Source: Ereboglobus sp. (lineage in GTDB: Bacteria; Verrucomicrobiota; Verrucomicrobiia; Opitutales; Opitutaceae). From it: a stretch of DNA of 64,000 nt. The stretch lies in the NCBI GenBank assembly GCA_029974595.1, contig JARKRC010000005.1:62001-126000 (forward strand), written 5' to 3'. Numbering within the stretch: position 1 is the stretch's first letter; each line of letters opens with the position of its first letter. Position numbers and translations under genes: made by a program. Positions 1-9,313 of this stretch are shown here, one piece after another. The notes beneath the pieces are model-generated. The model searched no databases and was not told the origin of the DNA. It saw only the letters and a list, made by a program, of their open reading frames with translations.

Positions 1-3000
1 GCGTGGTGAACTCGGGCTCGCCAGGAAGGGTGAGCGTGTAGTCATGGCGCGCGGCGCGCAGGGTGGCGTTGACGTGCCAGCGCGGGCCTGCGAGCTGCGC
101 GTAGAGGCCGCCGCCCGTGGCCTTGAGATCGCTGGCTCCGCTGTTTTTCATGCGGTTCATGTCGGAGTTGGTCAGCTCGGCGAAGAGCCCGATGCTGGCG
201 CCGGTCGAGCCGCCGGAGCCGAGTTGGCGGGTAAGGTCGACACCGGCTTGCGCGCCGGTGATTTCGTTGACGGCGTTTTTGTAGATGCCTTCGGTGAGTT
301 TGTCGTGGCGATAAATGCCCTGCGCCCAGATTTGAAATTCGCGCGGACCGGCGGGCGCGTATTCGCGGCGCATGACGTCGAGGCGGCGGTCGAGCGAGTC
401 GAGGACGGCCTTGCCGGCGAGGAGGCTGGCGGCGTGCATGCCGAGGGCGGGCGGCACGAGCGGGATGGGGTCGTTCGTCGATCCCCACATGCCGGACGCG
501 GGATCGTAATTGTAGAGCCAGCCGCTTTCGATGACAACAATGCCGTTGGCAGGCGTGCCGCCGGTGCCGGTGTAATGGATGCTGAACAGGCTTGCGTCGA
601 TGCCATTGACCGCGCCATTGCGCGTGATGAGGTCGCGGGGGAGGCCGTCGGCGGTGGTGATGCCCTCGGTGGGAGTCACAGTGATGATGGAGCTGCCGCT
701 GATTGCGCCGATGAAGTTGATTGTGTCTTTTTTCGCCTGTCCGTCGCCGATGGCGAGATGGATGCTCCCACCCGCGCCGGTGTAGTCGCCGGCGATTTCG
801 AGGGTGCCGAAAATGCTGCCGCCTCCGGCGCGTCCAACACGAATCTGACCGACGTTTTCCAAGCCGCCCGCGCCTGTCACCGTGACGACACCGACGCCCT
901 TGAGCACGCCGTTCGGGAGGATGGCGAGACGTTCGACGGCGATGCCCGCGCCGCTGATTCCGAGCGTGCCGGTTTCGACGAGGACGCGCTTGTTGAGGAG
1001 CCTGCCGTTGGTGACTTCGAGGATGCCGCCGCCGTTTTTCACGAGATCGCCGTCGCCGGAGACATCCGCATCCAGGAAAATGGTTTTGCCGGCGGCCACG
1101 TTTGCGCTGGCGGTGATGCCGGAGATGGTCGCGCCGCCAGACCAGACGCCGTGGCCGGTGACGGTTGCGCCGCTGCCGAGGTTGAGGCTGCCGACGCGGA
1201 GTTCCTCGGAGGCGTTCGTTCCGGTGAGGCCGATGCGCACGGTCGCGCCGCCCATCGCGTTGACGATGCCGGGAGCCTTGCCGTGTCCTCCGAAAGTCGC
1301 GCCGGTGGCGACATTGACGGAACCGCCGAGCGCGCCTTGGTCAAGCAGCACCGCGCCGCTGATGGCGGTTGCGCCCGTGTAGCCCGCGCTGTTGCCAGTG
1401 AGCATCAGCGTGGCGGCGGAGCCGGTTGGCGTGAAGGTGGCGGAGGGGCCGCCGGTGAGCGCGCCCGTCATCGTGAGCGTGCCACTGCCTTGCATGTCGA
1501 GCACGGCAGTCTTGCCGTCGGCGATGGCGATGCCGGTGTTGAGGACGCCGGTAATGGTCGTGCCGGTGGAGCGCAGGGTGCCGGTGCCGAGGAAATTGAT
1601 GGCTGCGTTGGAGCCGGTGGCGAGTTGGTTGGGATTGCTGAAAGCGATCATGCCGCCGCCGATGTCGATGCCGTCCTCAAATCGGTTTCCGCCGGTGTTG
1701 GCGAAGGTGAGTGTGCCGTCGCCGGTTTTGGTGAGTTTGCCTGAGGGAATATCGCCAAACTCAGGCGCGCCGGTGTTGCTGATGTAACGCGTGCCGCTGG
1801 TGATGCCGCCGGTGCCGGCAAAGGTGTAGCCGTCTTCGGTCACGAAAATGTCGGAGACATAATTCATGCCCGTGAGTGTGACGGCGCGGGCGGGGGCAGG
1901 TGCGGTGGCGTCGAAGATGACACGGTCGCCGCTCGCGAATTGGTCCTTGGAGCCGTCCCATGCGGCGGGGACTTCCCACGCGCCGAAGCCGTTCCATGTG
2001 AGCGTGCGGGAGATATCGGCCATGGTGACGAGGAGGAGTTTGTCGCCGTCGGTGGACAGCGCGGCGGACTGGCGTCCGGGCGTGTTGATGGCCAGCGTGA
2101 GGTCGGTGGCGAGGTTGGCGACGCTGCTTAGCCCGGTGATGACGCCGAGTGTGTAGGTGCCGCTTTGGAACGCACCGATGGTCACGGTGCCGCTGGTGAG
2201 CGCGAGGCCGGCGGCGGTGATTTGGTCACTGACATAGGATTCGCCCTGCTGGCCGAAGAGGTCGAAATTGAGAATGCCGCCGTTGAGCGTGAGCACGCCG
2301 CCGATGGCGAGTGTGCCGGAGGCGGAGGATGAGAGGCCCGTGTCGATGAGCGAACCCACGCCCGCGTTGACCGCGCCGCCGATTGCGCCCGCGCCGGTGA
2401 GCGTCACGCCGGGTGCAAGCGAAAGCGAGCCGCCGAGCGTGGCGTTGTCGAGCGTGAGCGCGCCGGCGTTGATTTGCGTCGCGCCGGTGAAAGTGGCGCT
2501 GTTGCCGGCGAGCGTGAGCGTGCCTGCGCCGGTTTTCACGAGCGTGCCAGCCGAGGAAATCGCGCCGGTATGCGTGACGGCGTGCACTTGCGTGTCGAGG
2601 GTGAGCGTTTTGCCGGAATCAATGGCGATGGCGTTGGAGAGCGAGGCGATGGCGGCGTCGGCGCGCAACGTGGCATCGCCGGTGACGCGGAGGTTCGTGC
2701 CGGTGGTGTCGAGTTGCGCGGCGTCGTTGAAGGCAAGCGTGCCAGCGGCGAGTTCGATGCCGCCCTTGAAGGAGTTGTTGCCCGTGTTGGCAAAAATGAG
2801 CGTGCCTGCGCCATCTTTCACGAGCTTGCCGGTTGCATCGGTGATGCGGTCCGGGTCGGTGCCGTCGCCGGAATACACGCTGGACGGATCGGCGTTGATG
2901 CCCGCCGTGCCGGTGAAAAGCAGTTCGCTGGCGCTGTCCACCGTGATGTCGGCAACCGCGTAGGGCGCGGTGCCGGCGAATGTGATGGTGGTGGAGACCG

Positions 3001-4804
3001 CAGGGCTGAAAAGGACGCGATCGCCGACGGCGAATTGGGTCACGGAATTGGTGCCGGCCCAGTTGTTCGCGCCGGTGTTCCATGTGCCGGAGGTGGCGGT
3101 CCACGAGAGGACGCGCGAGATATCCGCGCCAGCGGTGAGGATGAGGTCGGTGCCGGCAACGCTGAGGGCGGCGGTCTGGCGCGCGCCCGGGGATTGCTCG
3201 ATGCCGCTGATGGTGACGCGGGCGAGGGTGGCGAGCGCGGTGGCGTTGCCGAGGTTGTAGGAGCCGGGGAGCAGCGCATTGATGTCGATGATACTCGTGC
3301 CGCTGCTTTGCGTGATGCCGCCGTTCACGATGAAGCGGTCGCTGAGGTTGCCGTTGAAAAGATCGAGGCGAATGATGGCGTTGTCGGCGAGCGTGAGGCT
3401 GCCGTTGAGCGTGAGCGTTTGCGGGGTGGCGGCGGCGGCGAGGTCGCCGACTTGGACGATGCCGCCGGTGGCGATATTGAGCGCGGAGGAGGAGATGGTG
3501 GAGGTCGTGAGGATGCCGGTGCCGGCGAGGATGCCGCCGTTGTTGACATTGACGGAACCGCCGAGTTTTGCGGCGTCGTTGCCGAGGACGAGCGCGCCTT
3601 GGTTGATGTCAAATCTGCCGGGCCAGTAGGAGTTGTCGGCGTTGAGGACGAGAGCGCCGGAGCCGGTCTTCACCATGTAGCGGCTGGCGCTGTTGCCGGC
3701 GATGCTGTCATGAGCGCCGCCGGCTTGCGGACCGGTGTCCGCGCCGATGGCGAGGCTGACGCCGGAGGCGATGTCGAACACGAGTGTGCCGGTGGTGCTC
3801 GCCCAGTAGAAACCGCCCGCCGAGGCGCTTGCGGGAGAAGAGAGCACGCCCGACTGCACATCGGACGCCGATGTGGCGGCGGCAAGCCCGCCGGCGTGGT
3901 TGCCCGTGTATTCGTAGCGGGTGATGCCGTTGCTGCCAGTCATCCTGATGGTCATGGTTTTGCCGGTTCCCATCGGCCCCCACAACGCGCCGCCCAGCGT
4001 CCCGGCCCAGTTGTCCTTGAAGATGACATCAGTAAGTTCGAGCTCGGTCAGAAAATTGCCGGCGTTCTGCGCAAGCGCGCCGCCCGCGGCTCCGGCGCGG
4101 TTGTTGGAAAAAAGCACATCGGTCAGCAAAACCGTGCCGCTGATGTCGAGCGCGCCGAAATTGCGGAGGGCGTAATTATCCGTGAAGGTGCCGCCGGTTA
4201 TGACGAGCAGATTGGTGCTGGAGACAGCGCGGGCGCGAATCACACCGGAATCGACGGCAGCCGAATTGCCCTCGAAAAGCACATTTCTGAGCAGGACCTG
4301 GACGTTCGCAGGGTTTACCCGGATAACGCCTGAAGTCTGGCTGGAGTGATTGTTGCGAAAGGTGGCATTGGTTACCTCGATTACGGTGCCCACCCCGCCG
4401 TTGGGGATCAGGCTGAAGGCAGCCTCACCTTGGGTCAGCGTGACGTTTTCAATGAGCAGCCGTCCGTTTCCGCCCGGCGTGGATGGGGCGATGATGATAT
4501 GGCTGTTGGTGGCGGACGGATACAGGAACCCAACGGTGGAGTTGGCTGCGGCGGTGAGGTCGTATTGGAATTGAAGCACCTGATCGTCCGCGATCTGGTA
4601 AACGAGCGTCCCGGACACGGTCTTGTAACCGCCAAAAACAATGTTGGTGGACGAGTCGATAATGACGGTTTCAATCTGAGCGCGCGATGGCGCGAGCCAT
4701 GCGGAAAGGGCAAGTGTCGCTGTCGCGAGCACGCGGAGGAGCGGCATGGTTCGCATGGCTCGGGCTTGGAGGACGGTTTGGAGTGAGTGTGGCGTGGTTT
4801 TCAT
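1..4804 (-). CDS. Autotransporter with beta-strand repeats and Pmp-like FxxN motifs (3' end beyond window)
   Basis: The reading frame stays open for about 1,600 codons from an ATG at 4804 to the window edge, so the C-terminus is missing. Residues 1 to about 44 are a basic stretch followed by a hydrophobic core (LATATLALSAWL) ending in an A-Q junction, a Sec signal peptide. Between about residues 148 and 265 there are five FxxN motifs (FRNN, FEGN, FTDN, FSNN, FKDN), the last two followed by GGAL; this is the signature seen in chlamydial polymorphic membrane proteins. The middle is made of autotransporter-associated beta-strand units (GTLVKTGAGTLTLAGN and similar). From about residue 1480 the start of the C-terminal barrel is visible (EFQIWAQGIYR). 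In-frame ATGs at 4756 and 4747 are alternative starts; 4804 is chosen because it gives a complete basic n-region, but no clear ribosome site supports any of them. The likely role is a surface-anchored adhesin or passenger; the ligand is unknown. Confidence 0.85.
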   Translation of the reverse strand, partial: MKTTPHSLQTVLQARAMRTMPLLRVLATATLALSAWLAPSRAQIETVIIDSSTNIVFGGYKTVSGTLVYQIADDQVLQFQYDLTAAANSTVGFLYPSATNSHIIIAPSTPGGNGRLLIENVTLTQGEAAFSLIPNGGVGTVIEVTNATFRNNHSSQTSGVIRVNPANVQVLLRNVLFEGNSAAVDSGVIRARAVSSTNLLVITGGTFTDNYALRNFGALDISGTVLLTDVLFSNNRAGAAGGALAQNAGNFLTELELTDVIFKDNWAGTLGGALWGPMGTGKTMTIRMTGSNGITRYEYTGNHAGGLAAATSASDVQSGVLSSPASASAGGFYWASTTGTLVFDIASGVSLAIGADTGPQAGGAHDSIAGNSASRYMVKTGSGALVLNADNSYWPGRFDINQGALVLGNDAAKLGGSVNVNNGGILAGTGILTTSTISSSALNIATGGIVQVGDLAAAATPQTLTLNGSLTLADNAIIRLDLFNGNLSDRFIVNGGITQSSGTSIIDINALLPGSYNLGNATALATLARVTISGIEQSPGARQTAALSVAGTDLILTAGADISRVLSWTATSGTWNTGANNWAGTNSVTQFAVGDRVLFSPAVSTTITFAGTAPYAVADITVDSASELLFTGTAGINADPSSVYSGDGTDPDRITDATGKLVKDGAGTLIFANTGNNSFKGGIELAAGTLAFNDAAQLDTTGTNLRVTGDATLRADAAIASLSNAIAIDSGKTLTLDTQVHAVTHTGAISSAGTLVKTGAGTLTLAGNSATFTGATQINAGALTLDNATLGGSLSLAPGVTLTGAGAIGGAVNAGVGSLIDTGLSSSASGTLAIGGVLTLNGGILNFDLFGQQGESYVSDQITAAGLALTSGTVTIGAFQSGTYTLGVITGLSSVANLATDLTLAINTPGRQSAALSTDGDKLLLVTMADISRTLTWNGFGAWEVPAAWDGSKDQFASGDRVIFDATAPAPARAVTLTGMNYVSDIFVTEDGYTFAGTGGITSGTRYISNTGAPEFGDIPSGKLTKTGDGTLTFANTGGNRFEDGIDIGGGMIAFSNPNQLATGSNAAINFLGTGTLRSTGTTITGVLNTGIAIADGKTAVLDMQGSGTLTMTGALTGGPSATFTPTGSAATLMLTGNSAGYTGATAISGAVLLDQGALGGSVNVATGATFGGHGKAPGIVNAMGGATVRIGLTGTNASEELRVGSLNLGSGATVTGHGVWSGGATISGITASANVAAGKTIFLDADVSGDGDLVKNGGGILEVTNGRLLNKRVLVETGTLGISGAGIAVERLAILPNGVLKGVGVVTVTGAGGLENVGQIRVGRAGGGSIFGTLEIAGDYTGAGGSIHLAIGDGQAKKDTINFIGAISGSSIITVTPTEGITTADGLPRDLITRNGAVNGIDASLFSIHYTGTGGTPANGIVVIESGWLYNYDPASGMWGSTNDPIPLVPPALGMHAASLLAGKAVLDSLDRRLDVMRREYAPAGPREFQIWAQGIYRHDKLTEGIYKNAVNEITGAQAGVDLTRQLGSGGSTGASIGLFAELTNSDMNRMKNSGASDLKATGGGLYAQLAGPRWHVNATLRAARHDYTLTLPGEPEFTT

Positions 4805-5115
4805 CGAAGGCTTTTGTTTGGGTGGGATTCTCGCATGTGCTGGGCTTGCGTTGGGTTCCTCGCTTTTGGGCGCCAAACATGCCGCGGAATGCGATGGATA
4901 AAAGACAAAGGCACTGGAAACATTGTTTGCCCAGTTGCTGGAATCGGGAGCGGCGCCTGCCATCAATCCGGGCAGTCCCGACGTGACACCGCGACGAGCC
5001 GGACAAACGCTGTGAAGCTACAAGGCGCTCAGTGATGGCAGATGACAAAAACGGAATGCGTCTCCGCGCCGCTGGCGACGACAATGTCAACTCCTGGCGG
5101 AAATGAGTCGTTTCA

Positions 5116-5146
5116 GGCGGATGGCAGCCCGTGCCACTCAATCCGC
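5116..5146 (-). repeat. Remnant copy of the palindromic repeat family
   Basis: Read on the minus strand, this stretch matches the beginning of the repeats inside the chlID-type gene (28840 onward): a GGATTGAGTGGCACGGGC core, here followed by TGCCATCCGCC. The second half of the hairpin is degraded. Confidence 0.55.
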
Positions 5147-5177
5147 TCGCGCTGCAGCGATGCGTTTCAAGAAAAGG

Positions 5178-5243
5178 TTAACCGCGAATGGGGACGCCAA
5201 TAATCGCGAATAAAAACAGCCCTGCCGGAGCATTCGCGGTTAA
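5178..5243. repeat. 13-bp perfect inverted repeat downstream of parC
   Basis: TTAACCGCGAATG at 5178-5190 is matched by its exact reverse complement at 5231-5243, with a 40-nt loop. It lies just past the parC stop. It could be a weak transcription end or a small repeat element; the loop is long for a classical terminator and there is no U-tract at the right distance. Confidence 0.5.
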
Positions 5244-5340
5244 AAATCTGAGCCCTCCACTCCTTTTCTGATCTTTGCGGCCTTTGCGCCTTCGCTGTGA
5301 ATCCTTCCGTGTTTCCGTGATCTCCGGCAAGACGGACGGA

Positions 5341-7473
5341 TCACGCCGCCTTGACGCGCTTGATGGGATATTCGGTCACGGTGATGCCCTTGGCGGCGCG
5401 GCCTCCGACGTTCATGGCGCTCATGTCGAACTCGAATTCCTTTTTGCGCGCCTTGCAGCGGCCGCTCAGTTCGATGTCGAGTTTTTGCGGTATGTCGGAC
5501 TCTTTTTTTGCGATGTGGAAATAGACCACTTTTGAGCCCTCGTTCGGGGCGAGCGGATAGAGTTTTTCCCGCGTGACTCCGCCGACCTGAAAGCGCTTGG
5601 CGAAGGCCTTGCCGGTCTTTTTGTCCTGATAGACCATTGTGTAGAAATTCGAGTCGCCGTCCTTGGGCAGAATCGCGGCGTGGATGATTTCGCGGCCCAT
5701 GAAAACTTTGTCGGAAACGCGGGCGACCTTCATCGTGCCGTCGGCCATGAAACAGATCACGTCGTCGAGAATGGTGCAGTCGGTGATGTATTCGTGCTGG
5801 CGCCAGTTGAGCCCGATGAAACCTTCCTCGCGGTTTACGTAGAGGCGCTGGTTGGCGGCAACGACCTCGGCGGCGCTGATCTGCTCGATTTCGTCGTAGG
5901 TGGTGCGGCGTTTGTGGCCTTTGCCGTATTTTTCCTGGAGCGTTTCGAACCACTTGATCGCGTAAGCGGTGAGGTGCCTGAGGTTGTGTTTTACATCAGA
6001 GATTTCGTTTTCGATGCCTTTGATTTCCTCGTCGGCCTTGAAGCGGTTGTAGGCGGCGGTGCGCTTGATGGGAATGTCGCCGAGCTTGGTGATGTCCTCG
6101 TCGGTGATGGCGCGGCGGAGGCGTTTGATGAAGGGTTGCAGGCCTTTGCGGATGGCTTCGTCGGCGGCTTCCTTGGTTTTGCAGGTTTCGATGAGTTTGT
6201 AGACTTTTTCCTCGATGAAGATGCGCACGAGGGAATCCCAGTGCCATTTGGATTCGAGTTCTTCGAGGCGGATTTCGAGTTCCTGCTTGAGAAGGGAGAC
6301 GGTTTTGTCGGTCGAGCGTTTGAGGATGTCGGGGACGGAGAGGAAGAGGGGGCGGTCGTTTCCGTTCGCATCGGTTTCGATGACGCAGGCGGCAGGCGAG
6401 ATGGAGACCTGGCAATCGCTGAAGACGTAGAGTTGCTGGATGAGCTGGTCGGGATCGGAGCCTTGGGGGAGGTGGACGAGGATTTCGACCTTGTCGGCGG
6501 TGTTGTCGTCGAGGTGCTTGACCTTGATCCGGCCCTTGGCGTTGGCGGCGAGGATGGAGTCGATGAGCGAGGTGGTCGTGACGCCGTAGGGGAGCTCGGT
6601 GATGGCGAGGAGGTATTTGCTGCGCTGCTCGATGCGGGCGCGGACTTTCACTTTGCCGCCGCGTTCGCCGTTGTTGTATTCCGAAAAGTCCGCGATGCCG
6701 CCAGTCGGAAAATCGGGGAAGATGCGGAAGGTTTTTCCCTGAAGGTGGTTGATGGAGGCGCGGCAGAGATCGTTGAAGTTGTGCGGGAGGATTTTTGTGG
6801 AGAGGCCGACGGCGATGCCTTCCGCGCCCTCGGCGAGAACAAGGGGGAATTTCACGGGAAGCGTGACGGGCTCCCTGGCGCGGCCGTCGTAGCTGAGCTG
6901 CCAGGTGGTGGTTTTCGGATTGAAAACAACTTCGCGGGCGAAGGGCGTGAGGCGGGCCTCGATGTAACGCGCGGCGGCGGCTCCGTCGCCGGTGAAGATG
7001 TTGCCAAAATTGCCTTGCGGCTCGATGAGGAGGCCGCGTTGCGCGATGGCGACGAGCGCGGCTTCGATGGAGGCGTCGCCGTGCGGATGGAAACGCATGG
7101 CGGCGCCGACGATGTTGGCGACTTTGTTGAAGCGCCCGTCGTCCATTTCGTGGAGGGTGTGCAGGATGCGGCGCTGGACGGGCTTGAGTCCGTCGTCGAT
7201 GTGGGGGACGGCGCGGTCGAGGATGACGTAGCTGGCGTAGTCGAGAAACCAGGAGTTGTAATGCCGGACGAGGGGGGCGTTGGGGTTGTTGTCCTTGGGC
7301 GGGGGCGGTTGTTCGGCAGGCGGGGTGTCGCCGTTGGCATCGGATTCGGCGGGAGCTGAGGGTGCGGAAGGTGCTGAGGGTGCTGACGCGGGGGTTGCGG
7401 ATATCGCGTCGCCGCCATTGAGAGGAAGTTCGGACTGGTCGCCGGAGTCGGAAGGTGTTTTGCGTTTGGCCAT
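5341..7473 (-). CDS. parC: DNA topoisomerase IV subunit A (ParC-like)
   Basis: 710 residues, the breakage-reunion subunit of a type IIA topoisomerase that acts with ParE in decatenation and supercoil control. After an Ala/Pro-rich N-terminal linker of about 60 residues, the winged-helix/tower core begins with DGLKPVQRRIL (about residue 94). The probable catalytic tyrosine is Tyr170 in AARYIEARL. The C-terminal part (from about residue 610: DDVICFMADGTMKVARVSD) looks like a shortened beta-pinwheel rather than the long GyrA type, so ParC is preferred over GyrA. The ATG at 7473 is chosen over the upstream in-frame start at 7569 because the 32 extra residues are unlike the family and MAKRK follows a GAGG sequence. 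No parE/gyrB is in the window. Confidence 0.88.
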   Translation of the reverse strand: MAKRKTPSDSGDQSELPLNGGDAISATPASAPSAPSAPSAPAESDANGDTPPAEQPPPPKDNNPNAPLVRHYNSWFLDYASYVILDRAVPHIDDGLKPVQRRILHTLHEMDDGRFNKVANIVGAAMRFHPHGDASIEAALVAIAQRGLLIEPQGNFGNIFTGDGAAAARYIEARLTPFAREVVFNPKTTTWQLSYDGRAREPVTLPVKFPLVLAEGAEGIAVGLSTKILPHNFNDLCRASINHLQGKTFRIFPDFPTGGIADFSEYNNGERGGKVKVRARIEQRSKYLLAITELPYGVTTTSLIDSILAANAKGRIKVKHLDDNTADKVEILVHLPQGSDPDQLIQQLYVFSDCQVSISPAACVIETDANGNDRPLFLSVPDILKRSTDKTVSLLKQELEIRLEELESKWHWDSLVRIFIEEKVYKLIETCKTKEAADEAIRKGLQPFIKRLRRAITDEDITKLGDIPIKRTAAYNRFKADEEIKGIENEISDVKHNLRHLTAYAIKWFETLQEKYGKGHKRRTTYDEIEQISAAEVVAANQRLYVNREEGFIGLNWRQHEYITDCTILDDVICFMADGTMKVARVSDKVFMGREIIHAAILPKDGDSNFYTMVYQDKKTGKAFAKRFQVGGVTREKLYPLAPNEGSKVVYFHIAKKESDIPQKLDIELSGRCKARKKEFEFDMSAMNVGGRAAKGITVTEYPIKRVKAA

Positions 7474-7650
7474 TCGAGAAATTGAAAACCTCTGATAAAA
7501 CAGAATCACCACGCTCCGGGCCAAGGATGAAATGCGGGGATTTCTCCGGACTGCGCCGCCTGTGTTCATTCAAACTGTCATATCGATGGATTTTTTACTC
7601 GTTTCTTGCGCACCACCTCCGCGGGCTATTGTCTGCCCGGCTCATTTCCG

Positions 7651-8178
7651 ATGGAAACTGCCTTTGAAAACATTGCCATACGTCCTTATGTCTTGGGAGA
7701 CATTCCCAGGCTCTATGATGCCGTTATTGAATCAGCGCAGACACTGGGGCCCTGGATGTCGTGGTATCATCCATCCTACTCGATCCAAGACACGCAAAAG
7801 TGGGTGGTGTCGCAGGCGAGCGCCTTTGCGCGGGGCGAGGAATACGGTTTCGCGATCGTTGACAAGCAGGACCGCCTGCTGGGCGCGTGCGGCGTCCATC
7901 ATGTGGAACGCGCGAACAAGTATGGCACCATGGGCTACTGGACGCGGGCCATCTACACCGGCAGGGGCGTGGCGACTGCGGGCGTCAAACTGCTGGCCAA
8001 TTGGGTGTATGCGAACACGGATTTGTGCCGGATCGAAATCCTCTGCGCCGTGGACAACACGGCGGGCTGCCGCGTTGCCGAGAAAGCCGGGGCTGCCTTT
8101 GTGGGCATAATGCAGCAGCGCGTGTGCCTGCACAGCCGCATGCATGATGCGGCGATGTATGCGTTTCTGCGCCCCTGA
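7651..8178 (+). CDS. GNAT family N-acetyltransferase
   Basis: A 175-residue protein with the RimJ/RimL-like acetyltransferase fold: N-terminal IAIRPYVLGDIPRLYDAV (beta1-alpha1), central GACGVHHVE, and the acetyl-CoA pyrophosphate loop region TGRGVATAGVKLLANW, followed by RIEILCAVDNTAGCRVAEKAG, the usual beta6/alpha4 segment. It transfers acetyl from acetyl-CoA to an amine; the substrate cannot be told. It is divergent from parC and monocistronic. The ATG at 7651 is preferred because the 15 residues before it in the longer frame do not fit the fold. Confidence 0.85.
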   Translation: METAFENIAIRPYVLGDIPRLYDAVIESAQTLGPWMSWYHPSYSIQDTQKWVVSQASAFARGEEYGFAIVDKQDRLLGACGVHHVERANKYGTMGYWTRAIYTGRGVATAGVKLLANWVYANTDLCRIEILCAVDNTAGCRVAEKAGAAFVGIMQQRVCLHSRMHDAAMYAFLRP

Positions 8179-8258
8179 GGACGCAAAACCGCCCGAAAAC
8201 GCCTCCCCCTGCCGGCATTTTTCACCGCGCGGCCCGCAATCCCATCACATAAATCCCG

Positions 8259-8966
8259 TTGCGTAACATTCTGTCTCGACGCGCGGAGGCTTCATGGGCA
8301 GCGTCTGCACGTTTCCGCAACCTGCGCACGCCTCCCTTGGACAAGCAAAAACCAGACGATTCACGCGCAACTTCACAGCCTGACGCCCGTCAAGCCACTG
8401 AAGCCACATGCGCGCGCACCGACACAGCCGAGACAGCCGCGCTCACGGAAACAGTCCGCAAAGCGCAAACCGGGGACGAGGAAGCCCAGCGCATCCTCAT
8501 TCTCTCCTATCAGCACCGCGTGGCCGGCTTCATCTACACCATCACCAACCGCAGCGACTCCGTGGAGGATCTCGCGCAGATAGTTTTTATTAAAATGATC
8601 CGCGCCCTTCCACGCCTCTCGCAACCCGCCCAATTCGAAGCATGGCTCTTCCGCCTCGCACGCAACGCCTGCATCGACCACATCCGCCGCGAACGCTGGC
8701 AAAAATTCCTCACCCCGCTCGAAAACGGTGAACGCGTTCTCGACATCCCCGACAAACCCGCGGGCATCGACGCCGAGGAACTCGACGCCATCAACCACGC
8801 CCTTTCAAAACTCAAACCCAAGGATCGCGCCCTCATCGCCCTCGCGCAGGAAGGCCGCAGCCAGGTCGAAATGGCTGAGATCACCGGCATCAGCGTGGTC
8901 GCCCTCAAGGCGCGCCTCCACCGGGCCCGCGAACAACTCAAGCAATATTATGAATACGCAACCTGA
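8259..8966 (+). CDS. ECF-type RNA polymerase sigma factor
   Basis: Sigma-70 region 2 is visible at about residues 85-145 (YQHRVAGFIYTITNRSDSVE, then DLAQIVFIKM and FRLARNACIDHIRRERW) and region 4 at about residues 185-232 (LKPKDRALIALAQEGRSQVE and a helix-turn-helix ending KARLHRAREQL), with no region 1 or 3. The start is uncertain: a TTG at 8259 opens the frame and another TTG at 8337 would remove a non-conserved N-terminus of 26 residues. It overlaps by 17 bp the next gene, a small membrane protein, and a periplasmic LTxxQ protein follows, so the three probably form one envelope-stress operon. The signal and regulon are unknown. Confidence 0.85.
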   Translation: MRNILSRRAEASWAASARFRNLRTPPLDKQKPDDSRATSQPDARQATEATCARTDTAETAALTETVRKAQTGDEEAQRILILSYQHRVAGFIYTITNRSDSVEDLAQIVFIKMIRALPRLSQPAQFEAWLFRLARNACIDHIRRERWQKFLTPLENGERVLDIPDKPAGIDAEELDAINHALSKLKPKDRALIALAQEGRSQVEMAEITGISVVALKARLHRAREQLKQYYEYAT

Positions 8967-9264
8967 TCCCTCGCAAAACCCGCGACTCTGGGCCCGACGG
9001 CAAGCCTACGCGGCGAGCCTCCTCCCGCCCAACTTCGCCGACAACGTCCTCCGCGCCGCGCGCCTCCGGCGCGACGAACCCGCCGCGCACACCCGCGTCT
9101 GGCGTTTTTTCCACAACCCCTTCGCACTCTCCGCCCTCACGGCCTGCGCATGCCTCGTCGCCGTCGTCTTGTTCCACACCCAGTCCGCCAGCCAAGCCAA
9201 CGAGGAAAACCTTGCCGGCTGGCGCGATCTCGCCGAGCAAGTCGCCAGCCTCGATCCGCTTTGA
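8950..9264 (+). CDS. Small membrane protein, candidate anti-sigma factor
   Basis: 104 residues, with an N-terminal cytoplasmic half of about 60 residues, one transmembrane helix (FALSALTACACLVAVVLF, about residues 57-74) and a short external tail. It overlaps the 3' end of the ECF sigma gene by 17 bp, so translation is likely coupled. That arrangement and topology fit an anti-sigma factor, but no ZAS zinc motif (HxxxCxxC) is present and no sequence family is recognised, so the role is an inference from position only. Confidence 0.6.
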   Translation: MNTQPDPSQNPRLWARRQAYAASLLPPNFADNVLRAARLRRDEPAAHTRVWRFFHNPFALSALTACACLVAVVLFHTQSASQANEENLAGWRDLAEQVASLDPL

Positions 9265-9313
9265 CAGCCGCAACAACCCCGCCAGCGAACGCACCGGCAC
9301 ACACCAATCATCC

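Larger units (their letters stand above)
4805..5340. other. Intergenic region between autotransporter and parC
   Basis: There is no convincing gene in this 536-bp gap. It should hold the promoter of the leftward autotransporter and the transcript end of parC. Within it are a remnant of the palindromic repeat family that also occurs in the cobalamin genes (5116-5146) and a perfect 13-bp inverted repeat (5178-5190 with 5231-5243). Confidence 0.6.

Noticed and set aside
44-1744. 566-codon open frame on the + strand
   Set aside because: It is antisense to a coherent autotransporter frame; the translation (Arg/Ala/Asp/Glu-rich) has no domain and comes from GC-biased codon positions.
2474-4333. 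619-codon open frame on the + strand
   Set aside because: Antisense shadow of the same autotransporter gene; no recognisable domain.
5680-7359. 559-codon open frame on the + strand
   Set aside because: Opposite strand of parC, whose frame has clear catalytic motifs.
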